From: PWND01 sp964614525
Lineage (GTDB): Bacteria > Bacteroidota > Bacteroidia > Bacteroidales > UBA7960
Length of the DNA: 64,000 nucleotides
Reading direction: 5' to 3'
NCBI GenBank assembly: GCA_964614525.1
Contig: CAZTPA010000001.1
Location: 124,001-188,000, forward strand
Shown: positions 42,734 to 52,400 of the stretch, piece after piece
How positions within the stretch are numbered: the first letter of the stretch is position 1
Layout of the letters: the number at the start of each line of letters is the position of its first letter
Position numbers and translations under genes: made by a program
The notes under the pieces: model-generated
Told to the model about the DNA's origin: nothing
The model's input: only the letters and a program-made list of their open reading frames with translations
Database searches by the model: none

Positions 42734-43387
42734 CTATTTCGTTTCTTCTTCTTTTAGCATCTCAATAACCTCATCTGTAATATCCAAATCAGGATTGGCA
42801 AGCAAGATACCACCACCACGAGCATATCCAAAAATAAAGTCGTAATCTTTATCTTCATTATATCTTTCCAAAAACATAGAAATGCTATCTGTTAGCTGTT
42901 CTTGCATTTCCATTTCTTTGCGAATCAATTGCTCAGAAAACTGTTCATTAAGATTATAAAGTTCCTGTTGAGCCATCATAAGCTCCTGTTCTTTTTGTTG
43001 TGCATTAACGGATGAAATTGCACCGGTTTGAACATCTCTCTGGAATTTCTCTACCTCACTTTGAAAGTTTCGTTGTTTTTTAGAAAATTCATTTTCTAAC
43101 CTTCTTTTTTCTTCATCAAGTTGAGAGCTTAAAACATCCGACAAATAATACTCTTCAACAATCACATCGCTATTTACATATGCAATAGCAGGCATTTTTT
43201 GTTCAATTTTCTCTTCAAGAGTAGTTTTTCCATCTTCATTTTTTGTAAACCCACCTCTTTCAGAAGCAAAAAACAATATATAAAGAGCTACCAATCCAAT
43301 TATTAGAACAATATTAAGACCTGCGACTAAAAAAGGGATTCTTCCTTTAGTGTTTTGATTTTCTAATTTATCACTAGTATTTTCCAT
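42734..43387 (-). CDS. OmpH/Skp-family protein with N-terminal membrane anchor
   Basis: 217 aa. One membrane segment at ~20-42 (FLVAGLNIVLIIGLVALYILFF), not a cleavable signal, so the protein is anchored in the inner membrane with its body in the periplasm. Residues ~70-130 form the beginning of the Skp core: IAYVNSDVIVEEYYL, then a long coiled coil LSSQLDEEKRRLENEFSKKQRNFQSEVEKF..., and the C-terminal ALLANPDLDITDEVIEML-like end (GILLANPDLDITDEV). Skp/OmpH proteins hold unfolded outer-membrane proteins. Encoded just downstream of recQ (39 bp) on the same strand. Confidence 0.85.
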   Translation of the reverse strand: MENTSDKLENQNTKGRIPFLVAGLNIVLIIGLVALYILFFASERGGFTKNEDGKTTLEEKIEQKMPAIAYVNSDVIVEEYYLSDVLSSQLDEEKRRLENEFSKKQRNFQSEVEKFQRDVQTGAISSVNAQQKEQELMMAQQELYNLNEQFSEQLIRKEMEMQEQLTDSISMFLERYNEDKDYDFIFGYARGGGILLANPDLDITDEVIEMLKEEETK

Positions 43388-43426
43388 GCTTAGTATTTTT
43401 CAGTATTTATAAATGATTAAAAAATA

Positions 43427-45625
43427 TTAATTACCCATTTCCGACAAGAATTTAATTCTCATCAATCTTATTTCTTCTTCAGTAAAATCATCTTCTCCAA
43501 GCTCTATTAAAGCTTCACTAAAAGAATCGGTTTCAGCAGTAGTAAAATATTCAAAAATCTCATCCTGTTTATCTGCTTCAATAACCTGATTGATGTAATA
43601 ACTAATATCAATTTTGGTTCCTGAGGCAACAATACTTTCTATTTCAGCGATTACCTCTTCCAATTCAACGCCTTTAGTAAAAGCGATATCCTCCAAAGGA
43701 ATTTTCCTGTCAATATTTTGAATAATATAAACTTTAAGTCCGGATTTATTAACAACCGACTTCACAATCATATCCATAGGTCTTTCAACCTCGTTTTCTT
43801 CAACATATTTTGTAATGAGATCAACAAATGGCTTTCCGAACTTCTCCGCCTTACCGGAGCCTACACCTGTTATTTGCTTAAGTTCACTAATATTCACTGG
43901 ATATTGAATCGCCATATCTTCCAGTGAAGGATCCTGAAAAATAACAAATGGAGGTAGGTTATTCTTTTTGGCTATCTCTTTTCTTAAATCTTTAAGAAGA
44001 GCAAATAACACTTTATCGCTGGCACTGGTCTTTTGGCCTCCTCTTCCCATTGATTCTTCTTCATCAGGATTATTATAATCATGGTCTTTACTTATTTTAA
44101 CCGAAGTGGGTTTATCGAGATACTTCTTACCCTTAGGTGAAACTTTCAAAAGACCGTAATTCTCAATATCTTTTTCAAGCAGCCTTTCAACCAAGCTTTG
44201 CCTGATAACAGCATTCCAAAATTTCTCATCCTGATCTGCTCCTTTGCCAAAAATTTCCAGTTTATTATGTTTACAGGATTTTATTGTTGCGGTATTTTTT
44301 CCCATAAGAATGTTAATTACATGTTTTGCGTTAAATATTTCTTTAATTTCAAGTACTGTTTCTAATAAAAGGCAAATATATTCTTTTCCTTCAAATTTTT
44401 CTTTAGGATATAAACAATTATCACAAGTTCCACAATTTTCATTTACGTATATTTCACCGAAATAGTTTAGCAACATCTTTCTCCTGCATATTGAAGATTC
44501 AGCATAGGCAACAGTTTCATATAATAATTGCATTCCGATTTCCTGCTCGGCAACAGGTTTTCCTTTTAAAAATTTTTCTAATTTTTTAATATCTTCATAA
44601 GCATAAAATGCGATACAATTTCCTTCGCCATCATCACGGCCTGATCTGCCGGTTTCCTGATAATAAGCTTCCAGGCTTTTGGGAATATCATAATGTATTA
44701 CAAACCTCACATCCGGCTTATCAATACCCATACCGAAAGCGATAGTTGCAACGATAACATCAACATCTTCCATTAGAAACTTATCCTGATTTGTCACTCT
44801 AACAGCACTGTCAAGTCCGGCATGATAAGGCAATGCTTTAATGCCATTAACCTGAAGAGTTTCTGCAATTTCTTCAACTTTTTTTCTGCTTAGGCAATAA
44901 ACTATTCCTGATTTGCCGGTATTATTTTTTATAAACCTGATAACATCTTTAATTGCATTTTCAGTTTTAGGTCTAACTTCATAATACAAATTTGGCCTGT
45001 TAAAAGAAGAAACAAAGACAGTAGCATTTTGCATATTAAGATTTTTCCTGATATCTTGTTGCACTTTTGGAGTAGCAGTAGCTGTAAGAGCAATTACAGG
45101 CACGGGTTTCTCAAAAGCATTAATAATAGGGCGCAACCGGCGATATTCAGGCCTAAAATCATGTCCCCACTCAGAAATACAATGCGCTTCATCAACAGCA
45201 AAAAAGGAGATATTAATTTCTTTAAGAAACTGTACGTTTTCATCTTTTGTCAATGACTCCGGAGCAACATATAACAGCTTAGTAATTCCTTCTTTCAAAT
45301 CTTTTTTTACCTGAACTATTTCACTTTTCGTCAATGAAGAATTTAAAACATGAGCAATACCTCTATAACTGGCAAAATTGCGTATTGCATCCACTTGGTT
45401 CTTCATTAAAGCAATAAGCGGAGAAACAATAATAGCAGTTCCCTCGCTAATTAATGCCGGAAGTTGATAACACATAGATTTCCCGGCTCCCGTTGGCATA
45501 ATTACGAAAGTATCCTTACCCTGCAACAAATTTTGAATGATTATTTCCTGATCACCTTTAAAATTGCTATACCCGAAGATTTTCTTTAATAATTCTCTTA
45601 GTGAAACATCACTCTTTGTTTCCAT
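43427..45625 (-). CDS. recQ: ATP-dependent DNA helicase RecQ
   Basis: 732 aa. Walker A MPTGAGKS (43-50), DEAH box (145-148) in AVDEAHCISEWGHDFRPEYRRL, and helicase motifs V/VI VIVATIAFGMGIDKPDVRFV and QETGRSGRDDGEG. The zinc site is CRRKMLLNYFGE...CGTCDNCL. HRDC domain at ~540-610 (FALLKDLRKEIAKKNNLPPFVIFQDPSLEDMA). The C-terminal ~110 residues carry an extra helical region, seen in many Bacteroidota RecQ. Unwinds DNA in recombination repair. Divergent from kdsD. Confidence 0.95.
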   Translation of the reverse strand: METKSDVSLRELLKKIFGYSNFKGDQEIIIQNLLQGKDTFVIMPTGAGKSMCYQLPALISEGTAIIVSPLIALMKNQVDAIRNFASYRGIAHVLNSSLTKSEIVQVKKDLKEGITKLLYVAPESLTKDENVQFLKEINISFFAVDEAHCISEWGHDFRPEYRRLRPIINAFEKPVPVIALTATATPKVQQDIRKNLNMQNATVFVSSFNRPNLYYEVRPKTENAIKDVIRFIKNNTGKSGIVYCLSRKKVEEIAETLQVNGIKALPYHAGLDSAVRVTNQDKFLMEDVDVIVATIAFGMGIDKPDVRFVIHYDIPKSLEAYYQETGRSGRDDGEGNCIAFYAYEDIKKLEKFLKGKPVAEQEIGMQLLYETVAYAESSICRRKMLLNYFGEIYVNENCGTCDNCLYPKEKFEGKEYICLLLETVLEIKEIFNAKHVINILMGKNTATIKSCKHNKLEIFGKGADQDEKFWNAVIRQSLVERLLEKDIENYGLLKVSPKGKKYLDKPTSVKISKDHDYNNPDEEESMGRGGQKTSASDKVLFALLKDLRKEIAKKNNLPPFVIFQDPSLEDMAIQYPVNISELKQITGVGSGKAEKFGKPFVDLITKYVEENEVERPMDMIVKSVVNKSGLKVYIIQNIDRKIPLEDIAFTKGVELEEVIAEIESIVASGTKIDISYYINQVIEADKQDEIFEYFTTAETDSFSEALIELGEDDFTEEEIRLMRIKFLSEMGN

Positions 45626-45728
45626 TCTTTAACTTTATTAATAAATTCGATACATTTGTAACGTAAATTTAGCATTTATATATATCAGCGCAAAATTAAA
45701 TCTATTTATTTTTTTATTTTTATGAGTT

Positions 45729-46694
45729 GTGGAAAGTATTGAAAACATAAAACGTACAGCGAAAAATACAATCAGGCTGGAAGCAAATGCCATTAGCAAG
45801 CTTGAAGATTATATCGATGATGATTTTGCACGCATTGTTGAAAAAGTTTTTAACTGTGATGGCAGAGTTGTAATAACCGGGATTGGGAAAAGTGCAATAA
45901 TTGCCTCAAAAATAGTTTCAACCTTAAATTCAACAGGAACACCGGCAATTTTCATGCATGCTGCTGATGCAATACATGGCGATTTAGGCATAGTCCAAAG
46001 AGATGACATTGTTATATGTATTAGTAATAGCGGAAATACTCCTGAAATAAAAGTTTTGGTGCCTATGTTGAAAAGCCTGGGAACCTGCCTTATTGGAATG
46101 ACAGGAAATTTAAAATCTTTTCTTGCGTTTCAGAGCGAGTTTGTTATAAAAACTTCAGTTGACTCAGAAGCTTCACCGGGCAACCCGGCACCAACAACAA
46201 GTACAACAGCTCAGTTAGTTATGGGCGACGCCCTTGCAGTTTCATTGCTAGAACTTAGAGGATTTTCCCAAAACGATTTCGCAAGATATCATCCCGGAGG
46301 TTCATTGGGCAAACAGTTATATCTTAAAGTTGAGGATTTATATTTATTTAATGAAAGACCACATGTAGATATAAATTCTGATGTTAAGAAAGTTATCCTT
46401 GAAATTTCCACCAAAAGACTCGGAGCAACTGCTGTGTTAAACAAAAACAAAATCGTTGGAGTAATTACTGATGGTGATTTAAGACGTATGCTCGAAAAAG
46501 ATCTTAATATTGCCAATGTAAAAGCCAAAGATATTATGAGCGAGAACCCTAAAACAATTTCTCCCGGTACTATGGCTGTTGATGCTTTGCAAATTATGAG
46601 AAATCATAATATTACACAATTGATAGTGGAAAATAATGGAGAGTATTTGGGCGTTCTTCATTTGCATGATATTTTACAGGAAGGGATTATTTAA
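45729..46694 (+). CDS. kdsD: Arabinose-5-phosphate isomerase (KpsF/GutQ family)
   Basis: 321 aa from a GTG start; the nearby ATG at 45722 is in another frame and ends after six codons. SIS domain at ~30-170: GDGRVVITGIGKS-like CDGRVVITGIGKSAIIASKI, HAADAIHGDLGIV, ISNSGNTPE, and GNPAPTTSTTAQLVMGDALAVSLLELRGF with the catalytic region RYHPGGSLGKQL. CBS pair at ~200-321 (GVITDGDLRRML, DIMSENPKTISPG, GVLHLHDILQEGI). It interconverts ribulose-5-P and arabinose-5-P, the first step of Kdo synthesis for LPS, and sits 75 bp upstream of lptB as in many Gram-negatives. Confidence 0.95.
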   Translation: MESIENIKRTAKNTIRLEANAISKLEDYIDDDFARIVEKVFNCDGRVVITGIGKSAIIASKIVSTLNSTGTPAIFMHAADAIHGDLGIVQRDDIVICISNSGNTPEIKVLVPMLKSLGTCLIGMTGNLKSFLAFQSEFVIKTSVDSEASPGNPAPTTSTTAQLVMGDALAVSLLELRGFSQNDFARYHPGGSLGKQLYLKVEDLYLFNERPHVDINSDVKKVILEISTKRLGATAVLNKNKIVGVITDGDLRRMLEKDLNIANVKAKDIMSENPKTISPGTMAVDALQIMRNHNITQLIVENNGEYLGVLHLHDILQEGII

Positions 46695-46769
46695 AATCCA
46701 AAAACTTCCTTAGCTGAGAATATTATAGACTATATTTAAGATTAATGATAAAAGAAGAAAATTAATAAA

Positions 46770-47495
46770 ATGAAGTTATATACTGAGAATCTGATAAAAA
46801 AATACAAGAACAGAGCAGTTGTTAATCATGTTTCTGTTTCGGTTGACCAAGGTGAAATTGTTGGTTTGCTCGGTCCAAATGGTGCCGGCAAAACAACAAC
46901 CTTTTACATGATAGTTGGCTTGATAAAACCACTTGAAGGCAATATTTATTTAGGCAACGAAAATATAACAAAACTGCCTATGTATAAAAGAGCTCAAAAG
47001 GGAATCGGATACCTTGCACAGGAAGCAAGCGTATTCAGACATTTAAGTGTTGAGGATAATATAAAGGCAGTTTTGGAATTTACCAATAAAAGTAAGCAAG
47101 AGCAAAAAGAAAAACTTGAAGAGCTGTTGGATGAATTTGGCTTACAAGCTATTAGAAAAAGTAAAGGAAATACTCTTTCAGGTGGTGAAAGAAGAAGAAT
47201 TGAGATTGCCAGATCATTGTCGGTTGATCCAAAGTATATCCTGCTTGATGAGCCCTTTGCAGGAGTTGACCCAATTGCCGTTGAAGATATTCAAAGTATC
47301 GTTCGTAAACTAAAAGAAAGAAATATTGGTGTTCTTATTACTGACCATAATGTACACGAAACTCTTAATATCACAGACAGGGCATATCTGTTGTTTGAAG
47401 GTAAAATTCTCAAATCAGGCACAGCTGAAGATCTAGCCTCAGATGAAGAAGTGAGAAGAGTATATTTGGGTGAAAGTTTTAAACTAGACAGATAA
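46770..47495 (+). CDS. lptB: LPS export ABC transporter ATP-binding protein LptB
   Basis: 241 aa, the normal LptB length. Walker A GPNGAGKTT, Q-loop region YLAQEASVFRHLSVEDN (a specific LptB signature), ABC signature TLSGGERRRIEIARSL, Walker B YILLDEPFAGVDPIA, and the H-loop TDHNVHETL. It powers the LptFG transporter that extracts LPS from the inner membrane. LptFG and LptC are not in the window. Grouped with kdsD (Kdo synthesis) in the same orientation and convergent with ispF. Confidence 0.95.
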   Translation: MKLYTENLIKKYKNRAVVNHVSVSVDQGEIVGLLGPNGAGKTTTFYMIVGLIKPLEGNIYLGNENITKLPMYKRAQKGIGYLAQEASVFRHLSVEDNIKAVLEFTNKSKQEQKEKLEELLDEFGLQAIRKSKGNTLSGGERRRIEIARSLSVDPKYILLDEPFAGVDPIAVEDIQSIVRKLKERNIGVLITDHNVHETLNITDRAYLLFEGKILKSGTAEDLASDEEVRRVYLGESFKLDR

Positions 47496-47556
47496 GTATT
47501 AATGCTAATTTGAAATTATGCTTAATATAAATTAGTCCTATGCCGGGATGATTTTA

Positions 47557-48033
47557 TTATTTAGTAATTAAACAAACTGCTTGAGCTGACACGCCTTCAC
47601 CTTTACCAACAAAACCAAGTTTTTCTGTAGTTGTGGCCTTAATGTTGACTCTGTCAGTATCTACTCCTAATACAAGCGCAATTTGTTTTTGCATTTCAGG
47701 AATGAATGAAGAAATTTTGGGATTTTGCAAACAAACTATCGAGTCAATATTAACTATCTTCCAACTATTTTCAGTAAGCAAGTCTAGTACCCTCTTCAAC
47801 AAAACTTTACTGTCAATATTCTTGTATTGATTATCATTATCGGGAAAATGAGCACCTATATCTTTAAGACTCGCAGCTCCAAGCAAGGCATCCATAATCG
47901 CATGTATTAAAACATCAGCATCCGAATGGCCATGCAAACCTTTTTCAAAAGGAATATTTACTCCTCCAATAATCATTGAACAAGCTTCTTCAAGACGATG
48001 AACATCGTAACCGATACCTACTCTAATATTCAC
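47557..48033 (-). CDS. ispF: 2-C-methyl-D-erythritol 2,4-cyclodiphosphate synthase IspF
   Basis: 158 aa from GTG at 48033, which gives the usual IspF length; an upstream start would add a hydrophobic tail not found in the family. Active-site residues: DVHRL near the start (metal-binding Asp and His in VGIGYDVHRL), HGHSDADVLIHAIMDALLGAA, DIGAHFPDND, and the ATTTEKLGFVGKGEGVSAQA end that makes the trimer substrate site. It makes the cyclodiphosphate of the MEP isoprenoid pathway, required for undecaprenyl carriers. Last gene of the porU-porV-ispF strand, 91 bp after porV. Confidence 0.95.
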   Translation of the reverse strand: MNIRVGIGYDVHRLEEACSMIIGGVNIPFEKGLHGHSDADVLIHAIMDALLGAASLKDIGAHFPDNDNQYKNIDSKVLLKRVLDLLTENSWKIVNIDSIVCLQNPKISSFIPEMQKQIALVLGVDTDRVNIKATTTEKLGFVGKGEGVSAQAVCLITK

Positions 48034-48124
48034 AGAATAATTTTTATAATAAGAATATAAAATAATTATAACAGAGATAATTGCCGGGCACAAAAGAGTT
48101 TAAATGCATTATTGCTAAAAGCTG

Positions 48125-49288
48125 TTATATTTGCTGAGCAGCTCCCCATGCATTAAAATCAAACGACAAAGATATTCTCATTGTATTTTGAAGCGGACTT
48201 AATGTGCCAACAGGCACAAGATAACTAAAATCTAATCCAAGTACACTATATTTCAAACCAAGACCAACAGTAAAATACTTTCTGTTTCCTTTATATTGAT
48301 GTTCATTAAAATAACCGGCTCTAATAGCAAATTGCTTGTCATAAATATATTCTAAACCGGCAGAATAAGTAATTTCGGTTAAATGTTCACTAAAACCACC
48401 GGGAGCAGTAGAAAAGGAATTAAACATACCTGAAACTACACCCATTTCCTCAATTTCTTCTCTCCTGTCGGGGTTTGGAGTTGGAACAAGCAATTTGTTT
48501 AAATCGAGCATTACTGCAAACTGGTTATATTCATCAAGATCAAACAGCATAGATGGCCCAAGCCTTAAATTAATTGGGATGAAGTTAGAATTAATATCAT
48601 CTGTATATGAAATTTTATTTCCAATATTAGAAATGTTTACTCCGAAAGAAAATAAAGCAGGAGTTTTCATTTCAATTTCTTTTTTATAATATGCTGCCAC
48701 ATCTGCCGCAATAGCTCTGCCCGGCCTAGTCTCAATAGTACCGCCACCAACGTATTGTCCTTGCGTTAAATCCGAATAAATATATCTTACAGCAACAGCA
48801 CCGGAAAAATTATCACTTAATAATCTTGAATAAGCAAAATCAACAGCTAATTCATTTGGCTTATATATACCTGTAGGAACAGCATTTTCATCAGTAAACT
48901 GAATTTCACCAAGCGAAAAATACATCAAAGAAGCAGCAATAGTTTGAAGTTCGTCAATTTTATAAAAACCGCTTAAATATGACAAGCCTATATCATTAAC
49001 CAAATTACGCAACCAGGGTGTATAACTCACTGCTGCACCAATTTTACCATCAACAAATGCATATTTAGCTGGATTCCAATGCATAGAAAACACATCCGGT
49101 GTTGAAGAAACCCCTGCATCTCCCATTGCTCCGGCGCGTGCATCAGGAGTAATCATAAGAAAAGGAACAGCAGTAGTAACGGTATTCACTGTATTTGTAT
49201 TATCATCATTGTCCTGAGCAAATAAATTCAGATTAAATGCAAATAAAAAACTTACAATTACTAATGTTTTTAAAAATTTGTAATTCAT
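48125..49288 (-). CDS. porV: T9SS outer membrane shuttle protein PorV (LptO)
   Basis: 387 aa. Signal peptide at ~1-25 (ends LFAQ). A FadL-like 14-strand barrel. The N-terminal segment AVPFLMITPDARAGAMGDAGVSSTPDVFSMHWNPAKYAF is the PorV signature, and later GGYF-like FAIRAGYFNEHQYKGNRKYFTVGLGLKYS is the family C-terminal repeat. It binds T9SS cargo at the SprA exit and hands it to PorU. The gene lies 149 bp downstream of porU on the same strand, with a hairpin between them, and 91 bp upstream of ispF. Confidence 0.95.
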   Translation of the reverse strand: MNYKFLKTLVIVSFLFAFNLNLFAQDNDDNTNTVNTVTTAVPFLMITPDARAGAMGDAGVSSTPDVFSMHWNPAKYAFVDGKIGAAVSYTPWLRNLVNDIGLSYLSGFYKIDELQTIAASLMYFSLGEIQFTDENAVPTGIYKPNELAVDFAYSRLLSDNFSGAVAVRYIYSDLTQGQYVGGGTIETRPGRAIAADVAAYYKKEIEMKTPALFSFGVNISNIGNKISYTDDINSNFIPINLRLGPSMLFDLDEYNQFAVMLDLNKLLVPTPNPDRREEIEEMGVVSGMFNSFSTAPGGFSEHLTEITYSAGLEYIYDKQFAIRAGYFNEHQYKGNRKYFTVGLGLKYSVLGLDFSYLVPVGTLSPLQNTMRISLSFDFNAWGAAQQI

Positions 49289-49414
49289 ATTCTGTTATTT
49301 TTATAAATAAAAACTTTCTGGAAATCAATTATATATATAAATAAAATTGCAAAATTAATTTTTAAATTTCAAAAAAGAAATAAGTCGCAAATATAACGAT
49401 AAAATAAAACGCAT

Positions 49415-49438
49415 ATTGCAAAAATTTATTTTTGCAAT
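49415..49438. other. Perfect hairpin at the porU-porV junction
   Basis: Inverted repeat ATTGCAAAAA (49415-49424) and TTTTTGCAAT (49429-49438), 10 bp, loop TTTA. It starts at the porU stop codon (TTA at 49438-49440 on the plus strand). Without GC-rich arms or a following T-run, it is more likely an RNA stability or attenuation element than a terminator. Confidence 0.6.
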
Positions 49439-52400
49439 TATCTTATAATTACCATTCTGCTTGAACCCGAAACTTTAGTTCCATCTTGTGTTTTAACAAT
49501 GAGTCTGTAAATATAAACTCCTGTATCAATTGGTCTTCCTCCATTATCATTGCCATCCCATTCTATAGGAGGCGATTGGTATCCTGAAGACATTATATTT
49601 GTTTGCAGGTTTTTCACAATTTGCCCATTCAAATTATAAATATTTATTTCAACATCAAGATCTTCGGAAGGAAAATTATGTTTAAAAACGATATTAGTAT
49701 TTATATTAAATGGATTCGGATAGTTATATATTTCGTACAATGCAAGTTTCGCAGAACTGGCTACAACAAATTCAATAGACTCTTCCGAAAAATTATTATG
49801 AACATCCCATGCTCTAAGTGTAACTGAATGTCGTCCTTCAGGAATACCGAAAAAAGGATAAGCGATTTTTCCACTTTTATAAGTGTCCGAATCAGATTCA
49901 TAATATTGATTTAAGACATAAGAAGTAGATCTGTCATCATCAAGATAAGCAACCAGATCATGTCCAATATTACCGGTAAGATTAATGCCATTCTCATCAT
50001 AAAGAAGAGCTAATAAAACAGGATTTTCATCAGTATTATCGCCGGAAACAAAAGTAGTATCATTCATAAAGAGGTTAATTACAGGCCCTGCATTATCGGG
50101 AATATAATCATCGGAAGTGCCTCCAACAATAAAATCATAGCTATATCCTTTTGCATCGAGTTGACCATTATCTGCATAATAACTTATCTTTCCATTTCCA
50201 TATGAATAAACAATATCTTTGGGAACAACAAAAGAAAACGAGAATTTCCCGTCATTTACGGTTGCTTTCCCTTTATAGATTAGTGAATTTTGCATTATAA
50301 AAGTATCCTCAAAACTATTTTGATCATTTGCGCGAGTGCTGATTACTTTTTCTTTATCATAAACTTTTGGAAAAACAACACCATTAAAGTTCTCTGCGAG
50401 CTCTCCGTATTCATTAGTAATATATCCTGAAACGGTCACTTCCTGGAATGCTTTGATAGTATCAGGCAGAGATTCTGTCACTACATTATATTCCGGATAA
50501 GCCATTTTCATTGAGGGGTCTCCCAAAAGAACAAAATTCTTAACATTATCAGAAGATGTTTTCGAAAGTCTCAGCAGGTCACCTAAACGTGGCATTTTCC
50601 CATTTTCCATAGGGATAAAAGCATTATTGACAAATCTGTTATTAAGAGTAAAATTACTGCTCGACCAGGCTAATCTTGTTGTTGTAAAAAGAGCTACAGC
50701 TCCACCATTATTTCTAAGAAAAATTCTTACTCCTGCCGATAAATCTTCCGGAGAAGGGATATCAAATGCACTAAACTCACAGGTAGCAGTCATAAAAACC
50801 GGCATATTGTAATAATTATTCCAGGAATTTATATCATCAAAAGTTACAACACGCTCGTGAGCTAAACCGAGCTTTCCTCCATGTCCAATATAATTAACTA
50901 ATAAAGCACCTTGATTTACCCTGCTATTTATGGCTTTATTAACATCCGGATACCTGGAACCGCCAGCCATTGTAATTTGCTCATATGAATCGAGATAAAT
51001 TTTTTCTACATTATAAACAGGGTAGTCATCTTCTAGTATTAATGCCAATTTCTCAGAGTCATCAAAATGCAAATTATTATCCTGATCGTCAGCTATTAAA
51101 GTTATCATATTTCTCCAACCTGCATAATTCGAAATTTTTCCAACCCACTGAAGATCATCACTGCCCGGCTCCCATCCATCTATTCTTTTATCATATCTAA
51201 TTATCTTATCAACAATATCCTCTGCTTGTTCAATTGTTCTAACGGGCAAGCGGCCAATTCCGATATCTAAAATTCCTTCAGCCTCTTCTCCCTCATGCTC
51301 ATCAAGCAAACCGAAAAAATCATCACTCATCCATGATGAGCCTTTATTCAAAGATGCTATTGTTTGAAATGTTGGAATTAAATTGCCACCATAACCCAGA
51401 ATGTCCTTATTATCATAAGTGCCATTACCAAATAACAATAAATACTGTGGAAAATCATCACTTCCGGCAGCCCTGTCATAAAACATTCTCATAAAATTTC
51501 TAATGGCAGAAATATCCTGAACACCTGATGAAAACTCATTATATATCTGATTGGGACTTACAATTTCTGAAACAATTCCATCATTATCAAGTCTGAAATC
51601 AGCCAATTTTTCAGCTTCCGTCCTAAACTCTTCAGGACAAACAATAATCATATCCATATTGTATTCCAGTGCATGCAAATTTTGATTGGCAATCTTTCCT
51701 TTCAACATCGGCGATAAAAAAGAAGAACCATTAAAGGCAACAAATTCTGTAAGTTTTTCGGTTTCTACTTTAAACCTGGCATCAGATCCCGTTAATTGAT
51801 AATTCTGTTTTATAATATTAAATTTATCACTTACGTCCCAAATAATCAGAGAATTATTAACGTTACTAATTGTATATTCAGAAACATTTCCTTCTCCTAT
51901 ATTATGAACATTCCTGAAATTCATCTGAGATGAATGTAAGTGCAATTTTCTTGTTGCATTAACACTAATATAATTCAGCCACCCACGAGCACCGGCTACT
52001 GCTTTGTTATAGGTCAGCTCTACATTGATATTATTTCCTGAACCCGGATAAAAATTAATACTACCTGATGCTCCCTTTGCATAATATGATGTAACACCAG
52101 CAGGATTAATTGGATCAACATAAATACCGGATTGTGTACTTCCTGATTTAAGAGTAAAACTACTGGTTTCTGAAGATCTGGCAGCAACATCAGCAGTAAT
52201 GAAGACTTTTGAGCCCGTATCAATATTAGGAAAGCTAAAATCAAAATTTCTGTTTAAGGTAACATCAAATATTTCGCCATACCAAATTCTGCCGCTTTCG
52301 ATTAAGTTATGATTATCTTTTTCGTAAAATAAATAATCCTGGAAATTTGTTATTTGATGAGTGGCAGATGCTGAAGATGAAGATCTTGTGGAAATTCTTT

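Noticed and set aside
47557..48093. Longer IspF starting at 48093
   Set aside because: The extra 20 residues are hydrophobic and not part of IspF. GTG at 48033 begins directly at the conserved NIRVGIGYDVHRL.
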